Position numbers and translations under genes: made by a program
NCBI GenBank assembly: GCA_934096535.1
Contig: CAKOMC010000003.1
Span: 1-58,302 of the forward strand
DNA from: an uncultured Bacilli bacterium
GTDB taxonomy: Bacteria; Bacillota_I; Bacilli_A; RF39; UBA660
Reading direction: 5' to 3'
Length of the DNA stretch: 58,302 nucleotides
Shown: piece after piece, positions 9,023 through 15,727 of the stretch
Numbering within the stretch: position 1 is the first letter of the stretch
Layout: every line of letters begins with the position of its first letter
Notes under the pieces: model-generated
The model's input: only the letters and a program-made list of their open reading frames with translations
The model's database searches: none
Told to the model about the DNA's origin: nothing

Positions 9023-9736
9023 TTATTTTATACCATAAGTAATATAAAGGCAATTATATTTTCGCTTTAAATAAGCATTTTTCTTAATTATTTCATAAAA
9101 AAGTAAATTTATGCCCCCTAATATTAAGGTATTTACTAATGTTGGACTAAAAAACAGGCTAAAATCCCGACTTACCAAACATATTTCTACGAGAATCGTG
9201 CTAAAGCTTATCGCCTCTACTAAGTAACGAATATTATTAAATAAGCTTACTTTTCTTCTTAAAATCAAAGCTATTTCATTAAGAAAAACAACATATAAAA
9301 ACATATTAATTAAAAGAAGAACTAAAGTCAAAATATCTACCGGTCTCATTTCGCAAAAAAAGCTAAAAAATATTGCAAAGCCCAACATAATCACAGCTAA
9401 AATTTTAAAGCTATACCCCCAGTTTTTTAAGTAAGTTTTAAAAAGACCTCTTTCTTGAAAAAACAAATCATAGTTTTTATTTTCCCTAACAATCTGATAA
9501 GCACTACCAAGATAAACAATAACCCCTGACAAAATTCCTTTACTAAGATAACTAAAATTATTTAAAGTCTTTAAAACATCGCTAAGACTGCCAAAAATTG
9601 ACTTATCAACTTGCCAAAAATAGCCTCCACTTCTTGAAGTTATACCACTTAAAATATCATATGCACTTAAAAAATAAACGATAATTATTAAAACACAGCA
9701 GTTAATCAAGCGTTTATTTTTCTTAAAATATTTCAT
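9023..9736 (-). CDS. Polytopic membrane protein, probable partner of degenerate ABC ATPase
   Basis: 237 residues with about six hydrophobic segments (roughly 11-28, 62-80, 112-132, 134-154, 170-188 and 196-214), like a small ABC-2-type permease half, though no family motif is clear. It overlaps the upstream ATPase-like gene by 14 nt and has AGGAAG before the ATG at 9736, so the two are co-translated. The tight pairing suggests a membrane complex with the ATPase-like protein. Since that ATPase lacks its catalytic residues (see that entry), active transport is doubtful and a sensory or assembly role is an alternative. Confidence 0.6.
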   Translation of the reverse strand: MKYFKKNKRLINCCVLIIIVYFLSAYDILSGITSRSGGYFWQVDKSIFGSLSDVLKTLNNFSYLSKGILSGVIVYLGSAYQIVRENKNYDLFFQERGLFKTYLKNWGYSFKILAVIMLGFAIFFSFFCEMRPVDILTLVLLLINMFLYVVFLNEIALILRRKVSLFNNIRYLVEAISFSTILVEICLVSRDFSLFFSPTLVNTLILGGINLLFYEIIKKNAYLKRKYNCLYITYGIK

Positions 9737-10310
9737 ATAAGCTTCCTTTCTCGATTTTTAGAGTTTTATCAGCAAAATAGTTAAACTCTTCCTTATTTCG
9801 CCCAGTTAAAATAATTAAATACCCAGCACTTTTTAAATGGAAAAATAAATCTTTTACCCTATCTATATCACTAGGTGGTAAATCTTTAAAAACATCTTCA
9901 ATCAAAATAATTTTATTATTCGTGATTAATGTACAAAGTATCCCTAACTTTTTTAGAACTTCTTTAGGGCATTTATTCAATTTATTACATTCACTAAGTA
10001 AATCAAGTCTTAACAATAAATCATTAAGTTTAGTCTTATCCAACTTTTTGGAATTTATATCTTCTATAGTCTCTAATATATTAAAATCTTCTAAAAATTG
10101 CATATCATTAAGAAAAAAGCTAATATTTTCTTTATGGTCTACAATTTTTTTGCCAGTCGTCTCTTTTATTAATCCGCATAAAACTCGTACAAAAACATTA
10201 ACGCTAGTATCGCCAATTAGTCCGTAAATATTACCAGATGTAAAGCGATAACTTATAGTGGTTAAATAATTAATACCTTTTTCCGTTAACCCTAAATTTT
10301 CTAATATCAC
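9723..10310 (-). CDS. Degenerate ABC-type ATPase domain protein, likely catalytically inactive
   Basis: 195 residues with the layout of an ABC nucleotide-binding domain: MILENLGLTEKGINYL at the start, a P-loop position at 30-38, a helical part, a Walker-B-like strand (KIILIEDVF) and a C-terminal switch strand. Every catalytic motif is altered. The P-loop reads GLIGDTSVN, so the Gly-Lys-Ser/Thr core is missing. The LSGGQ signature is replaced by KCPKE. The Walker B Asp-Glu is swapped to Glu-Asp. The switch His is absent (ILTGRN). The frame is intact, so it is not a pseudogene. GTG at 10310 is chosen because GGTGG lies 5 nt upstream; GTG at 10319 is the alternative. First gene of a three-gene operon. 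Confidence 0.7.
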   Translation of the reverse strand: MILENLGLTEKGINYLTTISYRFTSGNIYGLIGDTSVNVFVRVLCGLIKETTGKKIVDHKENISFFLNDMQFLEDFNILETIEDINSKKLDKTKLNDLLLRLDLLSECNKLNKCPKEVLKKLGILCTLITNNKIILIEDVFKDLPPSDIDRVKDLFFHLKSAGYLIILTGRNKEEFNYFADKTLKIEKGSLYEIF

Positions 10311-10333
10311 AACTACCACCAGACCTTAAATTA

Positions 10334-10362
10334 ATTATAATATGAATTAAACTTCTTGCCAA
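10334..10362 (-). promoter_or_regulatory. Promoter of the degenerate-ABC operon
   Basis: Minus-strand TTGGCA (10362-10357), a 17-nt spacer and TATAAT (10339-10334). Transcription should start near 10327, leaving a very short leader before the GTG start at 10310. Confidence 0.8.
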
Positions 10363-10451
10363 TAAAAATTGCCATTACTTTTTAGTTAGCATTTTATTTT
10401 AAATAAGCTTAAACTAAATGCAAATCTTTAAGCATACAAAATTTCAAGTTT

Positions 10452-10501
10452 AAAAAAAGGACAACAATTAATCTCGTTTTGACAATTAATTATTACCCTT
10501 T
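10452..10501 (-). terminator. Terminator of the suf operon
   Basis: A 17-bp minus-strand stem: AAAGGGTAATAATTAAT (10501-10485) pairs with 10472-10456, counting G-U pairs, followed by a run of T. It stands 15 nt after the sufU stop. Confidence 0.9.
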
Positions 10502-10515
10502 TATAGTAAAAAGAC

Positions 10516-10953
10516 TTACTTTTTTAAGGAACTTTCGTATTTTTCTAGAGCTTTTTTTAAACCAAGCCAAGGAAGCATGGCACAATGTTTACGATTTTGT
10601 TGTTTATATATCTCATTATAGGCTAATGCTTCACTTAAATTTTCATCCGTAGTCCCATCCTCAATCATGGTCTCATAAGCAGCACATAGTTTTAAGACTT
10701 CACTAATTTTTTTATTTTCTAATAGTTTTATCATTACTGATGTAGCTGATGTTGAAATAGCACAGGCTTCCCCATCAAAATAAATTTTTTTGATAGTATC
10801 ATCTTCAATTTTTAAATATATATCAATGTTATCTATACAAGACTCATTATTAGAATTTACTTTTATAAAGGTCTCTTTATCACTTGGTACTTCTTTATTA
10901 TAGGGATACATATAATTATCCATTATTATTTCTCTTCTTAATTCATTATCCAT
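10516..10953 (-). CDS. sufU: SufU, zinc-dependent sulfurtransferase of the SUF system
   Basis: 145 residues, normal length. SufU takes persulfide sulfur from SufS and passes it toward the SufBCD scaffold. All four residues known as zinc ligands or acceptor in Bacillus SufU are present: C39 and D41 (SCID), C64 (GEACAIS) and C124 (RKHCAMLPW). An internal ATG exists at residue 11, but the residues before it (ELRREIIMDNYMYP) match the start of SufU relatives, so I keep 10953. The ATG follows the sufS stop directly. Confidence 0.93.
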   Translation of the reverse strand: MDNELRREIIMDNYMYPYNKEVPSDKETFIKVNSNNESCIDNIDIYLKIEDDTIKKIYFDGEACAISTSATSVMIKLLENKKISEVLKLCAAYETMIEDGTTDENLSEALAYNEIYKQQNRKHCAMLPWLGLKKALEKYESSLKK

Positions 10954-12150
10954 TTATATCATCTCTTTTAATATTCTATTTTTATCACTTAATAATTCCA
11001 CTAAACGATCAATTTCTTCTTTCGTATTATAAAAATACAAACTAACACGACAAGTATTTTTAACCCCCACGGCATCTTTTAAAATTTTAGCACAATGATT
11101 ACCAGCCCGAACACAAATATTATATTTATCTAAATAAACAGCTACATCTTGGGAGAAAATGCCTTCAACATTAAACGCTACAATTCCCGTATCTGATTCT
11201 AAATTAATTATGTCAATATGTTTGATATCCACTAATTTACTTACTAAATAATGGCGTAATTCTCTTTCATGCTCTAAAATGTTATCCATACCAATTTGCT
11301 GTAAATAATCGATTGCTGCGCCAAGACCAATAACACCTGCAATATTAGGGGTTCCAGCTTCTAGTCTGGTTGGTAAACTCTTTAGATAAACATCATTAAC
11401 ATCATCAAAGGACTCATTCATGCCCCCACCTAAATTAATAGGTTCCATTGCTTCTAAAAGTTCTTCTTTCCCATACAAAACGCCTACTCCTGTAGGACCG
11501 CATAGTTTATGGGCTGAAAAAGCTAGAAAGTCGCAATCTAAATCTTGAACATCAATCTTCATATGAGGAACACTTTGCGCACCATCGACTACAACAAAAA
11601 TACCGCGGTCATGAGCTATCTTAGTTATTTCTTTAATTGGTCGCAAATCACCAATAACATTAGTAACTTGAGCAAGAGCAATGACTTTTGTTTTGGGAGT
11701 GATACTTTTTAAGACATTTTGAACGGTAACATAATAATTGCTATCTAAAGGGATATAATTTACTTTTAAATTTAATTCTTTAGCTAAACGAAACCAAGGT
11801 AGGACATTAGACGCATGTTCAGATTTAGTAATCAAGATTTCATCATCAGGCTCCAATAAATTAGAAAAAAAACCAGTAGCAATATAGTTTAAAGACTCGG
11901 TAGCTCCACTCGTAAAAATAACTTCTTTTCTACTTTTAGCATTAATAAAATTTTGCACCTTGTTACGAGCCAGTTCATATTCAGTATCAACTTTTAAAGA
12001 AGTCTTATAATCTCCTCTATGGGCATTAGCCGTATAATCAGTATAATACTCCTCTATTTTTTTAACCACGGTCATAGGCTTTAAAGTAGTCGCCCCATTA
12101 TCCAAATAAGTTATATTATTAAAAAGGAAAGGAAAATCCTCTCTGTGCAT
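10954..12150 (-). CDS. sufS: Cysteine desulfurase SufS
   Basis: 398 residues, full length. A PLP enzyme (class V aminotransferase fold) converting cysteine to alanine and a protein-bound persulfide for Fe-S cluster assembly. Seen: the PLP lysine K215 in FSAHKLCGPTG, and the catalytic cysteine C353 in RAGNHCAK, the type II (SufS) context. An AGGAGG ribosome site precedes the ATG at 12150. It lies between the short SufB/D-like gene (16-nt gap) and sufU (directly adjacent). Group II desulfurases need a partner for activity, here SufU. Confidence 0.96.
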   Translation of the reverse strand: MHREDFPFLFNNITYLDNGATTLKPMTVVKKIEEYYTDYTANAHRGDYKTSLKVDTEYELARNKVQNFINAKSRKEVIFTSGATESLNYIATGFFSNLLEPDDEILITKSEHASNVLPWFRLAKELNLKVNYIPLDSNYYVTVQNVLKSITPKTKVIALAQVTNVIGDLRPIKEITKIAHDRGIFVVVDGAQSVPHMKIDVQDLDCDFLAFSAHKLCGPTGVGVLYGKEELLEAMEPINLGGGMNESFDDVNDVYLKSLPTRLEAGTPNIAGVIGLGAAIDYLQQIGMDNILEHERELRHYLVSKLVDIKHIDIINLESDTGIVAFNVEGIFSQDVAVYLDKYNICVRAGNHCAKILKDAVGVKNTCRVSLYFYNTKEEIDRLVELLSDKNRILKEMI

Positions 12151-12166
12151 ATAAGCACCTCCTAAT

Positions 12167-12808
12167 CTAATTATTTTCTTTTAAATTACTCTTTAAAAAA
12201 CCATCAACAATTAACTTAGTTGCTTCTTTATTATTTATTCCTTTACTATTTAGATAAAACAAATAATCTTTAGGAACCGTACTAATAGTTGTATTATGAA
12301 TAGCATTGACACCATCACTTCGCACTAAAAGATTAGGTACTATCATGTTTTCGGCATCATTTAAAGTAATAATTCTTAAATTTTCTAAAACTTCGTTATT
12401 TTTAGTCTTTTCATCGACTTTAGAAGTAGCAATATTTTTAATTACCCCTTCATTATCTGTAACACCATGAAAGTTAATTCTCGAAACATTACCATCTCCT
12501 GCTACATTGGCATTTAATGTAATATTACTTTCGCCATTAGTTTTTAGACTATAATTAAATTCCACAAAGGAATCATTTGTTAATTCGATATCTAAATTAA
12601 ATTTTCTAATATCTTCATTATAGCGATTGTAAAGTAAATGGCTACTTTTTTCCATAAGTATTTTTAAGTTTAAATCATTGTTATTACCATAGTCATTTAT
12701 ATAAACATTACCACTTATTATCAAAGTTAAATCACTTGTTTTAATATCTAAATCGCATAAGGAATCATTAATATTTACAATGCTGTCTTTCACTAATAAT
12801 TTATTCAT
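12167..12808 (-). CDS. Short SufB/SufD-family scaffold protein
   Basis: 213 residues, about half of a normal SufD or SufB. The match covers the C-terminal part of the beta-helix core and the SufC-binding tail: NMIVPNLLVRSDGVNAIHNT, then DYLFYLNSKGINNKEATKLI and DGFL. The His that lines the SufB-SufD cluster site is retained (AIHNT). The only Cys is near the N-terminus (SLCDLD), so a SufB-type ligand Cys is not obvious. It sits between sufC and sufS where sufD normally lies. GGAG precedes the ATG at 12808. Its small size and the absence of sufB from the operon suggest one protein replaces the usual SufB-SufD pair, or that sufB lies elsewhere. Confidence 0.8.
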   Translation of the reverse strand: MNKLLVKDSIVNINDSLCDLDIKTSDLTLIISGNVYINDYGNNNDLNLKILMEKSSHLLYNRYNEDIRKFNLDIELTNDSFVEFNYSLKTNGESNITLNANVAGDGNVSRINFHGVTDNEGVIKNIATSKVDEKTKNNEVLENLRIITLNDAENMIVPNLLVRSDGVNAIHNTTISTVPKDYLFYLNSKGINNKEATKLIVDGFLKSNLKENN

Positions 12809-12823
12809 ATTTTTAAAAACTCC

Positions 12824-13570
12824 TTACATCATTTGTCCTAAATCTAGATTAAAACCATTTTCTTCGATTCTTTTTGCCGTATTTATATCACCAGTAAAGT
12901 TAATATGTTTATCTTTAATAATATGAACATAATCGGGTTTAATAATATCTAAAATATTACTATGATGAGTTATTATTAGAATGCTTACTTTTTCTTCTTT
13001 TTCATGATAATACTCCATTATGGAATTAGCACAAACTTTTAGGGCATCAACATCAAGACCACTATCAAGTTCATCTAAAATGATAAGACTGGGTTCTAAC
13101 ATCCAAAGATGCATAAGCTCATTTTTCTTTCTTTCACCGCCACTCATACCATCATTAATACTACGATGAATAAATGAGGCCGGAATATCTAGTCTTTTAC
13201 AAACTTCTTGAATTTTTTTATTAAACTTATATAAATCAACCGAATGCCCTTCTCTATTAGCTAGTGCCATTCTAAGCATATCAGCATTACTTACGCCTTC
13301 GATAGCTAAAGGGCTTTGATTAATTAACATTATTCCTTTTTGAGCTCTGGTAGTAGTATCCATATCTTTCATATCTATATCATTATATATAATCTTTCCT
13401 TTAGTAATCTCATATTTGCTATCACCCATTATGGCTTTACAAATACTTGATTTACCAATGCCATTAGGTCCCATAATAGCATGAATTTCCCCGTCTTTTA
13501 TTTCTAAATTAAAATCATTTAAAAGTTCTTTATCTTCAACTTTTAGACTTAAATTTTCTATTTTTAGCAT
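12824..13570 (-). CDS. sufC: SufC, ABC-type ATPase of the Fe-S assembly complex
   Basis: 248 residues, full length. A cytoplasmic ABC ATPase that works with SufB/SufD in cluster assembly, not a transporter. Intact motifs: Walker A GPNGIGKSS (34-42), signature MSGGERKKNE (142-151) and Walker B LIILDELDSGLD with D166-E167; the ELDSGLD form is typical of SufC. AGAGGTG precedes the ATG at 13570. First gene of sufC - sufB/D-like - sufS - sufU, the Bacillus order without the terminal sufB. Confidence 0.96.
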   Translation of the reverse strand: MLKIENLSLKVEDKELLNDFNLEIKDGEIHAIMGPNGIGKSSICKAIMGDSKYEITKGKIIYNDIDMKDMDTTTRAQKGIMLINQSPLAIEGVSNADMLRMALANREGHSVDLYKFNKKIQEVCKRLDIPASFIHRSINDGMSGGERKKNELMHLWMLEPSLIILDELDSGLDVDALKVCANSIMEYYHEKEEKVSILIITHHSNILDIIKPDYVHIIKDKHINFTGDINTAKRIEENGFNLDLGQMM

Positions 13571-13613
13571 AACACACCTCTTAAATTTCTTCTTGTTTCT
13601 TATTTCACAGATT

Positions 13614-13619
13614 ATTTTA
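13614..13619 (-). promoter_or_regulatory. Probable extended -10 promoter of the suf operon
   Basis: Minus-strand TATGGTAAAAT gives a TGn-extended TAAAAT at 13619-13614, about 44 nt before the sufC ATG. The -35 region is poor. It lies just after the terminator of the upstream gene. Confidence 0.45.
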
Positions 13620-13633
13620 CCATAAAAAACAAT

Positions 13634-13677
13634 AAAAAAGCAGATATTTCTTACTAATTATTGCTAAAAAATATCTG
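13634..13677 (-). terminator. Terminator of the 13699-14766 gene
   Basis: Minus-strand stem CAGATATTT (13677-13669) / AAATATCTG (13649-13641) with further weak pairing in the loop, followed by CTTTTTT. It separates this gene from the suf operon. Confidence 0.85.
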
Positions 13678-13698
13678 TTGTTTTTTAAATGGCATATT

Positions 13699-14766
13699 TT
13701 AATTATTTGCCACTGTTTCACTATTACCTTTTTTTCTTAAGTTCAGTAAAATTGTAATTTCTTCCTCATAGTGTTCAACTTCATTATTATGAATTTTTTC
13801 TTCAACTGCCTTTATTTCTTCCGATGTTAAAGCTTCTCTTCCTAAATTAGATACAAATGTATAAGCATCTAATCTTTTTTCTAAAACATCTGAAATAATT
13901 TCCTTGTCAGCAGCTTCTTTAAATACTTTAAAAACACCTTCCCCACTGTTGCTAAAACCAAGATTTGGTATTTTTATTTTATTATCGCAAGTTCCAACAA
14001 CACAATTATAAGCAACACATGAAGGTAATCGTCTCACCATAAAACCGGTTTTAGACATTTTTATTAATCTTTCTTTTCTTATCTCCTTATAAACAACTTG
14101 AATTGTTTTTTTATATTCTTCGCGATACTTACTTTCTAAAATTTTATTTAGAGCCACAATATAATCTGCAAGATATCCTGCCTCTTTTTCTTTGCATTCT
14201 AAATAAAGAGCTAAATTCCTTATCATTTTATTTAAAATACGACTATAACAGTTCTCAAAATCAAACATATTATTAACCATGTTAATCGCAGCCGAAGACA
14301 AGTCAGTATTAAAACATAATTCATTTATAATATTATCAAATGGTTTCATCGAAATACCCCTGTTTGCTAGCAATTGTTGCTTACCTACCAATTTAAGGCA
14401 AGCCATGGTGAAGGGTTCTCCAAATGATATAAATATTTTTGGCGAAGAGTTTTCCCTAAAAATTTTTTCTAAAAATGCTGTTAAAATATCATTTCTTATC
14501 TGTTCTATTTTGTCATCGTCAAGACCAGCCTTATTCATAAGATTATTAATCCTTGTCTCAATTAACTCATCAATTAAACTTTCAAGTTCAGAATTTGCTT
14601 GTACTTTACGATATATTAAAAGATTTTCTTTTGAATTAAGCTCTTTTTTGCTAAATTCATGTAGGGCCTCTATTCTTATAGCCTCAAAAATTTCTTTTAA
14701 TAACATTTCTATTTTATTTTGTTCATCTACAGAAATTAATATTTCTTTCTTATTTTCGTCCTGCAT
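13699..14766 (-). CDS. Helical protein of unknown function
   Basis: 355 residues, soluble, almost entirely predicted helical and rich in Glu/Lys. No signal peptide or membrane segment. A short Cys cluster (SCVAYNCVVGTC, about 250-261) is followed by a Gly-containing stretch. The frame extends 20 codons upstream, but GGAGGT 5 nt before the ATG at 14766 fixes the start. It has its own promoter (14795-14823) and terminator, so it is a single-gene unit next to the suf operon; the neighbours give no function. I do not recognise the family. Confidence 0.6.
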   Translation of the reverse strand: MQDENKKEILISVDEQNKIEMLLKEIFEAIRIEALHEFSKKELNSKENLLIYRKVQANSELESLIDELIETRINNLMNKAGLDDDKIEQIRNDILTAFLEKIFRENSSPKIFISFGEPFTMACLKLVGKQQLLANRGISMKPFDNIINELCFNTDLSSAAINMVNNMFDFENCYSRILNKMIRNLALYLECKEKEAGYLADYIVALNKILESKYREEYKKTIQVVYKEIRKERLIKMSKTGFMVRRLPSCVAYNCVVGTCDNKIKIPNLGFSNSGEGVFKVFKEAADKEIISDVLEKRLDAYTFVSNLGREALTSEEIKAVEEKIHNNEVEHYEEEITILLNLRKKGNSETVANN

Positions 14767-14794
14767 ATTTAACCTCCGCAAAAACATAGCTACT

Positions 14795-14823
14795 ATCCTA
14801 TCACAGGTAAAAATATTAAGCAA
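14795..14823 (-). promoter_or_regulatory. Promoter of the 13699-14766 gene
   Basis: Minus-strand TTGCTT (14823-14818), 17-nt spacer, TAGGAT (14800-14795) preceded by TGA, giving a start near 14788 and a leader of about 20 nt with GGAGGT. Confidence 0.65.
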
Positions 14824-15071
14824 CATATATAATTTTCTTTCAAAAAGATTTTAAAAGAAACCTTATTAAAAAAACATCCCTAATAACCACTTCAAATTAA
14901 ATGCACATATATGATAATGAAAATTTATATAATAAGTTATACTATATTATATAGAATATAAAAATCAAAAAAGCATTAATTTATATAAAATATTGAACTT
15001 TAAGTTATTGAAATAGAATATAAATCTAAGCATTTTCTAATTTCAAAATTAAAGGCAAAACTTTTCTAAAC
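14824..15071. other. Very A/T-rich divergent gap without a gene
   Basis: About 250 bases between two divergently transcribed genes. Runs of TATA-like sequence are frequent, but I see no ORF with a ribosome site, no RNA motif and no long inverted repeat. Confidence 0.35.
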
Positions 15072-15135
15072 TTGACAATTAAATTAGAAAATCTAATAAA
15101 AAGAACTACAAAACAAGTCCAAACTATAGTATAAT
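15072..15135 (+). promoter_or_regulatory. Candidate promoter region of recU-ponA
   Basis: Two candidates exist. A perfect TTGACA at 15072-15077 has only a weak -10 (TAATAA at 15094-15099). A perfect TATAAT at 15130-15135 has a weak -35 (TACAAA at 15107-15112, 17 nt away) and would start transcription near 15142, giving an almost leaderless mRNA for recU. Confidence 0.5.
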
Positions 15136-15145
15136 TGTCTTGGTG

Positions 15146-15727
15146 ATGCAAGTGAATTACCCAGGTTTAAAAAAGGAATATACAAAAATCAAGCAAAGTT
15201 ATGCTAATCGCGGGATGGACTTAGAAAATCTTTTAAACGAAACTAATCAATATTACTTAGAAAAAGATATAGCTGTTATTTATAAAAAGCCTACTCCTAT
15301 TGGCATTAATAAAGTTCGGTATGAAAATAACAAACAAGTAATTAAAGAGGCTTACTTTAAAACGCAGTCAACTCTTGATTATAACGGTATTTATAAAGGC
15401 TATTATGTTGATTTCGATGCAAAAGAAACAACTAGTAAAACAGCATTTCCACTTTCTAACATTCACGAGCATCAATTAGAACACATCAAGAAAATTGATA
15501 AACATGGAGGAATAGCTTTTTTAATTATTAAGATGAATAGTGCTTATTACACACTAGGGGCTAAAAAAATTATAGCATTTTTAGAAAGTAACGACCGGAA
15601 ATCAATTCCATTTGCTTACATTGAAAAATACGGTCTCAAAATAAAAGAAGGTTTTATTCCCCCACTCGATTACATTAAAACTGTGGATATATTAATAAAG
15701 GAGATGGATTATGAAAAAAATAAATAA
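15146..15727 (+). CDS. recU: RecU Holliday junction resolvase
   Basis: 193 residues, normal length. RecU cuts four-way junctions in recombinational repair and chromosome segregation. Matches to Bacillus RecU: NRGMDLENLLNETNQYY at the N-terminus, DYNGIYKGYYVDFDAKET at the nuclease centre, and EHQLEH after it. In the active-site strand the Bacillus DFEAKE becomes DFDAKE, an Asp for the catalytic Glu, probably still metal-binding. No clear ribosome site exists: TTG (15140), GTG (15143) and ATG (15146) are all possible starts and I take ATG. It overlaps ponA by 17 nt, the standard recU-ponA pair. Confidence 0.93.
   Translation: MQVNYPGLKKEYTKIKQSYANRGMDLENLLNETNQYYLEKDIAVIYKKPTPIGINKVRYENNKQVIKEAYFKTQSTLDYNGIYKGYYVDFDAKETTSKTAFPLSNIHEHQLEHIKKIDKHGGIAFLIIKMNSAYYTLGAKKIIAFLESNDRKSIPFAYIEKYGLKIKEGFIPPLDYIKTVDILIKEMDYEKNK

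Noticed and set aside
9723..10310. Pseudogene of an ABC ATPase
   Set aside because: The frame has no stop or shift, has a near-consensus promoter and overlaps its partner gene neatly, so a maintained but altered protein is more likely.
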